NCBI RefSeq assembly: GCF_016862455.1
Contig: NZ_BOMZ01000042.1
Coordinates: 62,001 to 126,000 of the forward strand
Origin: Actinoplanes utahensis
Lineage (GTDB): Bacteria; Actinomycetota; Actinomycetes; Mycobacteriales; Micromonosporaceae
DNA length: 64,000 bases
Direction: 5' to 3'
The position numbers and the translations under genes are program-made. Of this stretch, positions 45,487 to 54,085 are shown in pieces. Position 1 is the stretch's first letter, and every line of letters begins with the position of its first letter. The notes below the pieces were generated by a model. That model made no database searches, was not told where the DNA came from, and saw only the letters and a program-made list of their open reading frames with translations.

Positions 45487-46622
45487 TGTTCGACACCCCG
45501 GAACGTCTCGACCTGCGCGCCTCCATGAAACAGTTCGTCACCCGTGAGATCCACCCCCACCTGGCCGACTGGGAGCGGGCCGGGGAGATCCCCCGCCACG
45601 TGCACGCCGACCTGGTGAAAGCCGGGCTCTACGGCATCGGCTTCCCGGAAGAGACCGGCGGCGACGGCGGCGACACCATCGACACGGTCGTGGCCACTGA
45701 GGCGTTCCTGGAAGCGGGCGGATCGTCCGGCGCGCACGCCTCGCTGTTCACCCACGGCATCGCGCTGCCGCACATCATCGCCGCCGGGGACACCGGGCTG
45801 ATCGACCGGTTCGTCCGGCCCACCCTGGCCGGCGAGAAGATCGGGGCCCTCGGCATCACCGAACCCGACGCCGGGTCGGATGTCGGGTCGCTGCGCACCA
45901 CGGCGGTCCGCGACGGCGACTCGTACGTGGTGAACGGCGCGAAGATGTTCATCACCTCCGGCATCCGGGCCGACTTCGTCACCACCGCGGTCCGCACCGG
46001 CGGGTCCGGCGCGGCCGGGATCAGCCTCCTGGTGATCGAGAAGGGCACGCCCGGGTTCACCGTCTCCCGCCGGCTCGACAAGATGGGCTGGCTCTGCTCC
46101 GACACGGCCGAGCTGTCGTTCGCCGACTGCCGGGTCCCGGCCGCGAACCTGGTCGGCCCGGAAGGCTTCGGGTTCGCGCTGATCGGGCAGGCGTTCGTGT
46201 CGGAGCGGGTGATCGCGGCCGTGCACGCCTACTCGGTCGCGCAGCGCTGCCTGGACCTCACCCTGTCGTACACGCGGGACCGGGAGACGTTCGGCCGGCC
46301 GCTGATCAGCCGTCAGGTGGTCCGGCACAAGCTGGTGCTGATGAGACAGCGGATCGACCTGGCCCGGCAGTACACCCGGTGGGTGGCCGAACGGCACGCC
46401 GCCGGCGAGCCGATGATCGGCGAGGTCTGCCTGGCGAAGAACGCGGCGGTGGAGGCCTGCAAATTCGTCGTCGACGAGGCCGTCCAACTGCACGGCGGGA
46501 TGGGATACATGCGGGAGTCCGAGGTGGAACGGCACTACCGCGACACCCGGATCCTCGGCATCGGGGCCGGCGCCACCGAGATCATGACCGACCTGGCCGC
46601 GAAGATGTTCGGCTACCAGTAA
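45486..46622 (+). CDS. acyl-CoA dehydrogenase
   Basis: 378-residue FAD enzyme that oxidises acyl-CoA to trans-2-enoyl-CoA. Seen: N-terminal helical domain, FAD/substrate loop ALGITEPDAGSDVGSLRT (~120), MFITSGIRADFVTTAVRT, the C-terminal RDRETFGRPLI and AVQLHGGMGYMRESEVERHYRDTRIL. The C-terminal loop reads GIGAGATEIM in place of YEGT, so the base is likely elsewhere, as in long-chain enzymes. AAGGAG precedes the ATG at 45486. The TetR TGA overlaps it by one base. Confidence 0.92.
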   Translation: MFDTPERLDLRASMKQFVTREIHPHLADWERAGEIPRHVHADLVKAGLYGIGFPEETGGDGGDTIDTVVATEAFLEAGGSSGAHASLFTHGIALPHIIAAGDTGLIDRFVRPTLAGEKIGALGITEPDAGSDVGSLRTTAVRDGDSYVVNGAKMFITSGIRADFVTTAVRTGGSGAAGISLLVIEKGTPGFTVSRRLDKMGWLCSDTAELSFADCRVPAANLVGPEGFGFALIGQAFVSERVIAAVHAYSVAQRCLDLTLSYTRDRETFGRPLISRQVVRHKLVLMRQRIDLARQYTRWVAERHAAGEPMIGEVCLAKNAAVEACKFVVDEAVQLHGGMGYMRESEVERHYRDTRILGIGAGATEIMTDLAAKMFGYQ

Positions 46623-46637
46623 CGACCGGCTCCCGGC

Positions 46638-46820
46638 GTGTGGGTTCCGGGGTCGCCACGCGCCCGGACTCCACACCGGCCACCGCGTGTGGGTTTCGGG
46701 CACCGGCCCGCCCGGAATCCGCACCGGAACGAACCACGGTATGGGAGTTCGGTCGACAGGTGGCCGAACTCCCGCACCGGAATAGACCACCGCCTGGGGA
46801 GTGCGGTCGAACTCCCCAGG
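46638..46820. repeat. family B hairpins, copies 6-9
   Basis: Four hairpins in a row. Copy 6 at 46638-46676 (GTGTGGGTTCCGG to CCGGACTCCACAC). Copy 7 at 46687-46724. Copy 8 at 46743-46773 (GGGAGTTCGG and CCGAACTCCC, perfect). Copy 9 at 46794-46820 (CTGGGGAGT to ACTCCCCAG). Spacers repeat CCGGAAYRRACCA-like text. They fill the gap between the acyl-CoA dehydrogenase and aminotransferase genes. Confidence 0.8.
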
Positions 46821-46858
46821 CCAGAATGAACCGATCGGCACGGCGTGAAGGGGTGTCC

Positions 46859-48325
46859 GTGATCCAGTTCGAGCACCGGCCCGGCATCCTCGATCTCTCC
46901 TGGGGGCATCCGCGGCCGGATCTGCTGCCGGTGCGGGAGTGGGCGGCGGCGGGCGCGGACCTGGACTGGAAGGCGCTGACCTACGGGTCGTCGGCCGGGC
47001 CGGACGCGCTGCTGGAGTCACTCGGGGATCCGGAACGGACGTTCGTCACCGGTGGGGCGTCGCACGGGCTGGCGCTGCTCACCCAGGTCCTCACCCAGCC
47101 GGGCGACGTGGTGCTGCTCGACTCCCCCACCTACCACCTGGCCTTCCCGATCCTCACCGACCGCGGTTTGGAACTGGCCCACACGATCCCCAGCCCGACT
47201 ACGCCCGGTCCCTCCACCGCCGGCCCCACCACGCCCGACGCCACCACGGCCGCTCCCCTCACTGTCGGTCCCACCATCGCCGGACCCAGCACGCCCGGAC
47301 CCGCCACCGCCAGCACGCCCGGACCCACGACCGCCAGCACCATCCCGGCCGAACCCACCACAGCTGGTCCCACTACGGCCGCTCCCACCACCGCCAACAC
47401 CATCCCGGCCGAACCCACCACGGCTGGTCCCACCACGGCCGGTCTCACCACCGCCGCCACCACCACCCTCGAACCCACCACCTCCGGACGCGTTACGGCC
47501 GAATCCATTACGGCCGAACCCACTGCGGGCGGAGGGAGCACGGCAGCGGCGGGTCCCGACCCCGCCCTGCTCGTCGCGCAGATCCGACATTTCCGGAAAG
47601 CCGGTAAGAGGGTGCGGCTTCTCTACCTCGTGCCCACCTTCGGCAACCCCACCGGCGCCAGCCTCCCCGACCAGCGGCGGCGCGAGCTGATCGAGATCGC
47701 CCGGCAGGAGGGCGTGACGATCGTCGAAGACGACACCTACCGGGAGCTGGCCTATGACGGACCGGCCCCACCGTCCCTGTGGGAGATGGCGGGAGGTGAT
47801 CCTGTGGTCCGATTGGGATCATTCGCCAAGACCGTGGCGCCGGGCCTGCGACTTGGCTGGATCAACGCCGAACCGGAGATCATCCGACGGCTCACCGGGC
47901 TGGGCTACGTGCACAGCGGCGGCGGGGTCAATCACACCACCGCGGTGACAATGGCGGCGTTCCGGACCGGGGGCGGTTACTCACAGCATGTGGCAAGAAT
48001 CCGGCGCGAATACCGTACCCAAAGAGATGTCCTGGTCAACGCACTCCGCAAGCGAATCGCAGGCCGGGACGTGCCGGTTCCCGCCGGGGGCTGGTTCGTC
48101 TGGTTGCCGCTGCCCGCGGGACTCACCGCAAGCGCCCTGCTGCCCCGCGCCGAGGAACGAGGCGTCTCTTTCGTGCCGGGCTCCCGGTTCTGGGCCGACG
48201 GCTCCGGCGGTGCCGGCCGGATCCGGCTGAGTTTCTCCCACCTGTCCGCGATTGATCTGGAGCGGGCAGCCGATCGGCTGGCCGCGGCGATCACCGCGAC
48301 GCCGTCACGACAAGGGCGTCGATGA
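46859..48325 (+). CDS. PLP aminotransferase (class I/II, MocR/LysN-like) with repeat insertion
   Basis: 488 residues, against about 380 for relatives. Fold type I segments: DLSWGHPRPDLLP, FVTGGASHGLALLTQVL, VVLLDSPTYHLAFPIL, then after the insertion LLYLVPTFGNPTGAS, EDDTYRELAYDG, LGSFAKTVAPGLRLGWI with the PLP lysine in FAKT, and GGWFVWLPLP. About 120 residues of Thr/Pro/Ala repeats (TTAGPTTAAPTT-like) split the large domain between the strand ending AHTIP and helix DPALLVAQIRHFRKAG. Start GTG 46859 follows GAAGGGG at 5 bases; an ATG at 46826 is less likely. Probable 2-oxo acid or alpha-aminoadipate-type transamination. Confidence 0.88.
   Translation: MIQFEHRPGILDLSWGHPRPDLLPVREWAAAGADLDWKALTYGSSAGPDALLESLGDPERTFVTGGASHGLALLTQVLTQPGDVVLLDSPTYHLAFPILTDRGLELAHTIPSPTTPGPSTAGPTTPDATTAAPLTVGPTIAGPSTPGPATASTPGPTTASTIPAEPTTAGPTTAAPTTANTIPAEPTTAGPTTAGLTTAATTTLEPTTSGRVTAESITAEPTAGGGSTAAAGPDPALLVAQIRHFRKAGKRVRLLYLVPTFGNPTGASLPDQRRRELIEIARQEGVTIVEDDTYRELAYDGPAPPSLWEMAGGDPVVRLGSFAKTVAPGLRLGWINAEPEIIRRLTGLGYVHSGGGVNHTTAVTMAAFRTGGGYSQHVARIRREYRTQRDVLVNALRKRIAGRDVPVPAGGWFVWLPLPAGLTASALLPRAEERGVSFVPGSRFWADGSGGAGRIRLSFSHLSAIDLERAADRLAAAITATPSRQGRR
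47194..47555. repeat. minisatellite inserted in aminotransferase gene
   Basis: About 24 imperfect 15-bp units such as CCCACCACGGCCGGT and GAACCCACCACGGCT, organised in higher-order repeats (ATCCCGGCCGAACCCACCAC occurs twice, 60 bp apart). All are in frame with the flanking aminotransferase sequence. Confidence 0.85.
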
Positions 48326-48465
48326 GCCGCCCGATCGAACTCCCGACGGCACCACCGCAACCAGAACGACCACGAGCCGCCCGGCCGATCACCGCGACGG
48401 CACCACCGCAACCAGAACGACCACGAGCCGCCCGGCCGATCACCGCGACGGCGCTGCCGCGACCA
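48326..48465. repeat. 51-bp tandem repeat after the aminotransferase
   Basis: Units begin 51 bp apart at 48371 and 48422 and contain CACGAGCCGCCCGGCCGATC and ACCGCGACGGCACCACCGCA. A decayed unit precedes them. The third unit contains the stop codon and last codons of the opposing TetR gene. Confidence 0.85.
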
Positions 48466-49132
48466 GGGCGGCGATGAGCTTCTCGACGGTGCCGGGGAAG
48501 GCCGAGTTGTACATGGACGGCAGGTGTTCGCGGACCAGGTGCACGTTCGGGTACTCCCCGGCGGGCAGGGACGCGTAGACCCGGGACCAGGCCTGCTGCT
48601 CGGCCTCCTCCTGTTCGTCGGTGAGGGGCGCGGCATCGACGGCGGCGACCGCGAGGACGGTGTCGACGAAGTCGCGGTAGTGCCGGACGGCGTCGGCGGG
48701 CGCGAATCCGGCGTTGAGCATGATGCCGATGCCGGTGTCGACGGTTCGCATCTCGTGCGGGCCGGCGGTGACGCGGACCGCCCGCAGGTGGGCGAGCCGG
48801 GGGTGGAGCCGCATCGAGCGGCGCAGCGAGTCGGCGAGGTAGCGCAGCGAGTCGGCCCAGTGGTCCTGGGGGACGAAGTCGTTGAGCGCGTCGCCGATCA
48901 GCCGGTCGGCGACGGCGAGCAGCAGCGCGTCCATGTCGCGGAAGTAGCGGTAGACGGCGGTCGGGTCGGCGCCGAGTTCGGCGCCGAGCCGCCGGACGCT
49001 GAGTTTGTCGCCGCCGGGCGCGTCGATGAGCCGCAGCGCTGTGTCGACGATCATGTCGGCGGTGAGCACGACTCCGGCGCGGGTTTTCCGGCGCCGGGCT
49101 CCCACGCTGCGCACACGTTCCACTCCAGCCAC
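48440..49132 (-). CDS. TetR family regulator (TetR_C type)
   Basis: About 230 residues. Helix-turn-helix VDTALRLIDAPGGDKLSVRRLGAELGADPTAVYRYFRDMDALL (about 25-68), then a TetR_C-like helical half. GTG starts at 49132 or 49123 are both possible; upstream frame continues through the operator. It is divergent from the FAD oxidoreductase and a perfect palindrome lies between them. Its 3' end is made from the 51-bp repeat. Confidence 0.87.
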   Translation of the reverse strand: MAGVERVRSVGARRRKTRAGVVLTADMIVDTALRLIDAPGGDKLSVRRLGAELGADPTAVYRYFRDMDALLLAVADRLIGDALNDFVPQDHWADSLRYLADSLRRSMRLHPRLAHLRAVRVTAGPHEMRTVDTGIGIMLNAGFAPADAVRHYRDFVDTVLAVAAVDAAPLTDEQEEAEQQAWSRVYASLPAGEYPNVHLVREHLPSMYNSAFPGTVEKLIAALVAAAPSR

Positions 49133-49151
49133 CCCACCACCATAGGCTCTC

Positions 49152-49175
49152 CTTATGTCAACGCATTGACATAAG
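49152..49175. promoter_or_regulatory. TetR operator overlapping a -35 box
   Basis: CTTATGTCAA-CGCA-TTGACATAAG has perfect 10-bp arms. The right arm contains TTGACA, a -35 consensus for the rightward oxidoreductase promoter. Binding by the adjacent TetR protein would block it. Confidence 0.8.
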
Positions 49176-49258
49176 CATGACGGGAGCGGTTTCATCTGTT
49201 CACGAGATCTCCACCGGCCGACACCTGGAGATCTCGAGAAGAGTTGAAAGGACTCACC

Positions 49259-50683
49259 ATGGCGGCGACACCCCCCGCTTATGACCTCGCCATCCGCACT
49301 GACGTGAAACGCATCCGCAAGGCCCTGGACGGCGCGTCCCGGACCCCGTTCTGGCTGGAGGACCCGGGTCGGCCGGCGCCCGAGCCCGCGCTGAACGGTG
49401 CTACCGACGCCGACCTGCTGGTCATCGGAGGGGGTTACTGCGGGCTGTGGACCGCCCTGATCGCCAAGGAGACCGACCCGGCACGTGACGTCGTGCTGGT
49501 CGAGGGCAACGAGATCGCCTGGGCGGCGAGCGGGCGCAACGGCGGGTTCGTCGAGGCGAGTCTCACCCACGGCACGGAGAACGGGCGCCGGCACTTCGCC
49601 GACGAGCTGCCGATCCTGGATGCTCTGGCGGCGGAGAACTTCGCCGAGTTCGAGGCCGCGATCGTCCGGCACGGCATCGACGCGGAGTTCGTCAAGGAGG
49701 GCGTGCTCGCCGTCGCGACCGAGCCGCACCAGGTCGACGAGCTGCGGGCCGCGGCCGGGCCCGGCACCACGTTCTACCGGCGTAAGGAGCTGACCGAGCT
49801 GGTGCGTTCCCCGCTGTTCCGGGCCGGCCTGATGCAGCACGAGGGCGGCGCCCTGGTGCACCCGGCCAAGCTCGCCTGGGGCCTCAAGGCGGCCTGCCTG
49901 CGGCTCGGCGTGCGGATCTACGAGAACACCCCGGTCACCGCGATCAAGGAGAAGGAGAAGTCGGTCCGGGCCACCACCTGGGCGGGCAGCGTCAAGGCCC
50001 GCAAGGTCGCGCTGGCCACCAACGGCTTCCCGTCGCTGCTCAAGCGCAACCGGCTGCTGACCGTGCCGATCTACGACTACGTGCTGATGACCGAGCCGCT
50101 CACCGACGCCCAGGTCGCCGAGATCGGCTGGACGAAGCGGTTCGGCATCTCGGACACCTCACGCCAGTTCCACTACTACCGGATGACCTCGGACAACCGG
50201 ATCCTGTGGGGCGGTTACGACGCGGTCTACCACAAGGGCGGCGAGATCCGGCCGGAGCACGACCAGAACCCGGAGACGTTCGCCCGGCTCGCCGACCACT
50301 TCATGCGGACGTTCCCGCAGCTGCGGGACGTGCGCTTCACCCACGCGTGGGGCGGCATGATCGACATGTGCACGCAGCTGGCCGCGTTCCAGGGCCGGGC
50401 GATGGGTGGCAAGGTGGCGTACAGCAGCGGCTTCACCGGGCTCGGCGTGGCCGCCACCCGGTACGGCGCGACAGTCATGCTCGATCTCCTCGACGGCCGC
50501 GACACCGTGCGTACCCGGGTGAAGATGGCGAAGAAGAAGCCGCTGCCGATCCCGCCGGAGCCGATGCTGTACCCGGCGGTGCAGGTGATCCGCAACGCGA
50601 TCGCCCAGTCCGACCGCAACGGCGGCCGTGACGGTTTCATCCTGAAGGCGGCGAACGCGTTCGGTTTCTCGTTCGACTCCTGA
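49259..50683 (+). CDS. FAD-dependent oxidoreductase (DAO family)
   Basis: 474 residues. FAD-binding motif DLLVIGGGYCGLWTALIAKE (~58), VVLVEGNEIAWAASGRNGGF (~85), a central HPAKLAWGLKAACLRLGV, KVALATNGFPSLL and the final SSGFTGLGVAATRYGATVMLDLL. The layout follows amine/amino-acid oxidases such as gamma-glutamylputrescine oxidase, giving aldehyde or oxo acid, H2O2 and ammonia. Substrate unknown. ATG 49259 with AAAGGA seven bases upstream. Controlled by the divergent TetR gene if the operator call is right. Confidence 0.9.
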   Translation: MAATPPAYDLAIRTDVKRIRKALDGASRTPFWLEDPGRPAPEPALNGATDADLLVIGGGYCGLWTALIAKETDPARDVVLVEGNEIAWAASGRNGGFVEASLTHGTENGRRHFADELPILDALAAENFAEFEAAIVRHGIDAEFVKEGVLAVATEPHQVDELRAAAGPGTTFYRRKELTELVRSPLFRAGLMQHEGGALVHPAKLAWGLKAACLRLGVRIYENTPVTAIKEKEKSVRATTWAGSVKARKVALATNGFPSLLKRNRLLTVPIYDYVLMTEPLTDAQVAEIGWTKRFGISDTSRQFHYYRMTSDNRILWGGYDAVYHKGGEIRPEHDQNPETFARLADHFMRTFPQLRDVRFTHAWGGMIDMCTQLAAFQGRAMGGKVAYSSGFTGLGVAATRYGATVMLDLLDGRDTVRTRVKMAKKKPLPIPPEPMLYPAVQVIRNAIAQSDRNGGRDGFILKAANAFGFSFDS

Positions 50684-50739
50684 GCCCGCTCAGGCGGGGC
50701 GACTCCCGAGTCCTGAGTCCGCTCAGGCGGGGCCGGCTG

Positions 50740-50964
50740 TCATCTCCGGCGGCCCGGCTCCGCCTCCCGGACGCAGTGGTCCGCGTCCTCGGCCGACAGC
50801 CCGTGCGCCACCAGCGCGGCGACCGCGTCCGCCGGGCGTGCGCCGCCGTCGGTGACGCTCATCCCGCCAGTACCTCGAATCAGATGCAGCCGGTACCGCG
50901 CGCCGGTCCACTCCACGCGCACCGCGGTGACCGGGCCCTCCCCTGGATCGCCCATGCCGATCAT
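50740..50964 (-). CDS. small conserved-looking protein (about 70 aa)
   Basis: 74 residues from the ATG at 50964. The N-terminal part VTAVRVEWTGARYRLHLIRG looks like paired beta strands and the C-terminal part ADAVAALVAHGLSAEDADHCVREA like two helices. No family recognised. It could be cotranscribed after the TetR gene at 50992, whose stop is 27 bp upstream. Confidence 0.5.
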   Translation of the reverse strand: MIGMGDPGEGPVTAVRVEWTGARYRLHLIRGTGGMSVTDGGARPADAVAALVAHGLSAEDADHCVREAEPGRRR

Positions 50965-50991
50965 CCTAGGGATCCGCCCGGAGCCGCCCGC

Positions 50992-51657
50992 CTACTCCCC
51001 TCCCTTCGGGGCCTCCCCGTCGTCGAGGAGCGAGGGCAGAAGACCACGCAAGGTGCGTTCGAACAGATCGGGGCGCGGCGGTTCCGGTCTCCCCAGAGCG
51101 GCGACCAGGTGGGGGTACGCCGTGAGCGCCATCCCGGTGAACGCCGGAGGCGCCTGCGCCCGCTCCCGCTGAGCGAACAGGGTCACTACCCCGGTCATCA
51201 TCGCCAGGGTCTCGAACTTGGCGCCGGTCCCGCAGCGCACCGGCTCCAGCACCGCCAGGCAGTGGTCGAACCAGCCGAGCCCCTCCGGCCCGATGCCGCT
51301 CGCCCGTGGCAGCAGCTGCACCAGCCACGGGTGCCGCCGGAAGAGCCCGAGTTGCGCCCGGGCCAGGTCGAGCAGCGAGTCGAGCCAGTCCGGGCCGGGC
51401 TCCGGATAGGGCCGCAGCTCGGCGATGGCCGCGTCGGTCATCAGGTCGAGCAGGTCGTCCCGCGACGACAGATAGCGGTAGAGCGTGCCCGCGCCGGTGC
51501 CGAGCGCCGCCGCGACGGCCCGCATCGAGACCGCGGCCAGGCCGTCGGCGTCCGCGATCGCCATCGCGGCCGTGACGATCTCGGCCCGGGTGTGGGTGGC
51601 CTGCGGGCCGCGGCTGCCGCGCTCCGGGCGGTTCCAGATCGGGGGCGCTTCCGTCAC
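50992..51657 (-). CDS. TetR family regulator
   Basis: 221 residues. Helix-turn-helix MAIADADGLAAVSMRAVAAALGTGAGTLYRYLSSRDDLL (about 32-70) and a TetR_C_11-like half (DSLLDLARAQLGLFRRHPWLVQLL). GTG start 51657. It lies between two genes of the same strand with short gaps, and no clear palindrome is seen upstream, so its target is not evident. Confidence 0.88.
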   Translation of the reverse strand: MTEAPPIWNRPERGSRGPQATHTRAEIVTAAMAIADADGLAAVSMRAVAAALGTGAGTLYRYLSSRDDLLDLMTDAAIAELRPYPEPGPDWLDSLLDLARAQLGLFRRHPWLVQLLPRASGIGPEGLGWFDHCLAVLEPVRCGTGAKFETLAMMTGVVTLFAQRERAQAPPAFTGMALTAYPHLVAALGRPEPPRPDLFERTLRGLLPSLLDDGEAPKGGE

Positions 51658-51692
51658 CGCTCCACTCTAAACCGCAAACACCGTTCGCCCTT

Positions 51693-52166
51693 TCATCCGG
51701 GTGCCGCCGCCAGCCAGGCGTCGCCGACGCAGCCCTCCTCGTAGTCCCACCAGCCGTCCCGGGCGCCGGTCCGAAGCACCCGCTGCACCCCGGTCAGGTC
51801 GGCGTCGGCAGGCACGTCGAGCGTCACGATGCCGTACTGCTGGATGCCCTCGCCGCAGACCCCGAACAGCTCGAAGGCGTCGAGCACCCGTTGCAGCGAG
51901 CCCCGCAGCGGGCCGCTGCCGAACGGCACCACCCGGATCGTGCAGCGGCCCGACCACGCCACCAGCTCGGTCGCCCAGTGCCTGCCGTCGGCGTCCCGCT
52001 CCACCCGGATCAGGTCGCCGGAGGAGACCCCGAAGGCGAACCGCGGCGGGCCGCTGAGCCGCACCACATCGTCCCCGACCGGCTCGGCCCGCAGGCTCTC
52101 CACCGTGACCGGCGGCCAGCCGCCGTGCTCCACCGGAAGATCGAAATGCACCTGGACCACGGTCAT
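51693..52166 (-). CDS. DUF4265 protein
   Basis: 157 residues. VQVHFDLPVEHGGWPPVTVESLRAEPVGDDVVRLSGPPRFAFGVSSGDLIRV is the DUF4265 pattern, and the C-terminal half has GWWDYEEGCVGDAWLAA. Soluble, no signal. Function unknown; relatives are found near polymorphic-toxin or immunity loci in some genomes, but no toxin gene is seen here. ATG 52166 preferred. Confidence 0.85.
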   Translation of the reverse strand: MTVVQVHFDLPVEHGGWPPVTVESLRAEPVGDDVVRLSGPPRFAFGVSSGDLIRVERDADGRHWATELVAWSGRCTIRVVPFGSGPLRGSLQRVLDAFELFGVCGEGIQQYGIVTLDVPADADLTGVQRVLRTGARDGWWDYEEGCVGDAWLAAAPG

Positions 52167-52280
52167 GACGGCGGCGTCCCGAACATCGTCATCCCGCACT
52201 CCCCTGGGCCCGCTCACGCGGCCGCAGTCTTCCAGAAGATCCAGTTCCGGGGCCGGCGGGCACCCCTCTCCGGCAGCGGC

Positions 52281-53162
52281 TCACGACCGGCCCACCTCGG
52301 CGGTTCCGGTGACGATCCGGACCGGGTAGCCCCACCGGTCCAGGGACCGGCGCATCCTGGCGGCACCGGCCGGGTTGGACGAGTGGACGCGGATCAGGCC
52401 GATGTCGTACGGCCGCTCCTCGAAAGCGGCCCGCTCCAGCACCTCGACGACCGGCCAGATGGTGTCGTCACCGCCCAGATCGTGGTCGAGCCACAGCTCG
52501 TCGATCCGGCGGTCGCGGTGCGCGGTCAGCAGCGCCACACCCTCGGCGCTGGTTCGCGCCACCTCGGTGGGCCGCCCGTCGGCGAACGAGCGCAGGTCGT
52601 CGACGAGGATCACGAGCCGGTGCCGGGCGAGCCATGCGGCGCGGGTGATCGCGTACTCCACCTCGCCCTCGTCCGAACCCGGGATCGGCGGACAGTCGGG
52701 GAAGAACGTCCGCACCAGGCGCAGGCCGGCCTTCTCCAGGACCGCCCGGGAGCCCGCGTTGACCGTCATGGTCTGCGCGGTGATCCGGTGCTGCCCGGCG
52801 GTCTCGAAGCCGTGCCGCAGCAGCTCCCCGGCCGCCTCCGAGGCCAGGCCCCGGCGCCAGTGCCGGCGCAGCAGCCGGTAGCCGAGCTCCGCCTCCCCCG
52901 GCTCCGCCGCCGGTGGCAGCATCATCACCCCGATGAAGTCGTCGCCGTCCCCGAACGCCGCCCAGTAGCCCAGTCCGTCCACCCGGCGGCCCAGTTCCAT
53001 CCGCTTCTCGTGGTACTCGACGACCTCCTCGCGGGTGCGGGCCCGGCCGTCGATGTAGCGCAGCACCTCGGGATCGGAGTCGAGTTCGGCCTCCAGGTCG
53101 AGGTGCCGGTCCTCGAGGGGGACCAGCAGCATCCGTTCGGTACGCAGGATCGGTTGCGGCAT
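52281..53162 (-). CDS. GNAT acetyltransferase fused to a cyclic-phosphate-type receiver (cREC) domain
   Basis: 293 residues. Residues 1-175 are a RimJ/RimL-type GNAT domain (LRTERMLLVPLEDRHL, IGVMMLP, LGYRLLRRHWRRGLASEAAGELLRHGFE, NAGSRAVLEKAGLRLVRTF). Residues 183-285 are a compact receiver-like domain: ILVDDLRSF (acid pair), RTSAEGVALLTAH, ELWLDHDLGGDDTIWPVV and IRVHSSNPAGAARMRRSL. That DDxR / LDHDLG / HSxNxxGA set marks the cyclic-phosphate processing REC group linked to RNA-end processing. The fusion is uncommon. ATG 53162; a GTG at 53180 is possible. Confidence 0.85.
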   Translation of the reverse strand: MPQPILRTERMLLVPLEDRHLDLEAELDSDPEVLRYIDGRARTREEVVEYHEKRMELGRRVDGLGYWAAFGDGDDFIGVMMLPPAAEPGEAELGYRLLRRHWRRGLASEAAGELLRHGFETAGQHRITAQTMTVNAGSRAVLEKAGLRLVRTFFPDCPPIPGSDEGEVEYAITRAAWLARHRLVILVDDLRSFADGRPTEVARTSAEGVALLTAHRDRRIDELWLDHDLGGDDTIWPVVEVLERAAFEERPYDIGLIRVHSSNPAGAARMRRSLDRWGYPVRIVTGTAEVGRS

Positions 53163-53327
53163 CTGATCACGATCACACACGGCCCCGCCACCGCGCGACG
53201 GGAAAATCGCCGTACCCCTGGTCCATCCTGACGCGGATGCCGAAGAGAGACGCTGTGGGTTTCAGGCGGCCTACCATGGTCGGGGCACCCCTCTCCCGGC
53301 CACCGCGCCTTGCCTCTGGAGGTCTGG

Positions 53328-54038
53328 ATGCCCGCGCTCCCCGGCAGGCCCTCGGGCGACGCGCTCACCGGCGATCCGCTCGCCTTCGCCGCGCGCCCCG
53401 ACCCGCTCGCCGTGATCGCAGGGGCGGACCCGCTCACGGCCGGGCCGGCCGTCACCGCCCGGTCCGGCGCGCTGGAGGCGCTGCTCACCGGCAACCGGCG
53501 GTTCGTCGCAGGCCGGGCGACGCGCCCGCGGCAGGGCCCGGACCGGGTGCGTGAGGTCGCCGCGTCCCAGCGGCCGTTCGCGGTGGTGCTCGGCTGCGCC
53601 GACTCGCGGGTGCCGCCCGAGATGCTCTTCGACCAGGGCGTCGGCGACCTGTTCGACAATCGGGTCGCCGGCAACGTGGTGGACGATCTGCTGCTCGGCT
53701 CGATCGAGCTCGCCGTGGCGGAGTTCGCCCCGCCGGTGGTCCTGGTGCTGGGCCACGAGCGCTGCGGGGCCGTGGCCGCCGCCCTGGCCGCGGTCAGCGC
53801 CGGCACGACACCGCCCGGCCGGATCGCGGCGATCGTCGCGGCGCTGCGGCCGATCGTCGCGCCCTACGCCCGCGATCCGGACGGCCTGGAGAAGGCGGTG
53901 CAGGCGAACGTCCGGGCGCAGACCCGGGCGCTGATCACCCACAGCGAGATCATCCGGTCGGCGGTGGACCGGCACGAGACGGTGGTCAGCGGCGCTCGCT
54001 ACGACCTGGACACCGGCGTCGTCACCCTGCTCGGCTGA
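53328..54038 (+). CDS. beta-carbonic anhydrase
   Basis: 236 residues. Zinc ligands: Cys in LGCADSRVPPE (~88), and His/Cys in LGHERCGAV (~144-147). The DNRVAGN segment is also typical. Interconverts CO2 and bicarbonate in the cytoplasm. A ~35-residue Ala/Pro/Asp-rich N-terminal extension precedes the core (ALEALLTGNRRFVAG). GGAGG lies five bases before the ATG at 53328; a TTG at 53310 is less likely. Confidence 0.92.
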   Translation: MPALPGRPSGDALTGDPLAFAARPDPLAVIAGADPLTAGPAVTARSGALEALLTGNRRFVAGRATRPRQGPDRVREVAASQRPFAVVLGCADSRVPPEMLFDQGVGDLFDNRVAGNVVDDLLLGSIELAVAEFAPPVVLVLGHERCGAVAAALAAVSAGTTPPGRIAAIVAALRPIVAPYARDPDGLEKAVQANVRAQTRALITHSEIIRSAVDRHETVVSGARYDLDTGVVTLLG

Positions 54039-54085
54039 GCCCGGCCCGCACCGGCGTGCCCGCGTGACGGCATGGGGCAGCATGG

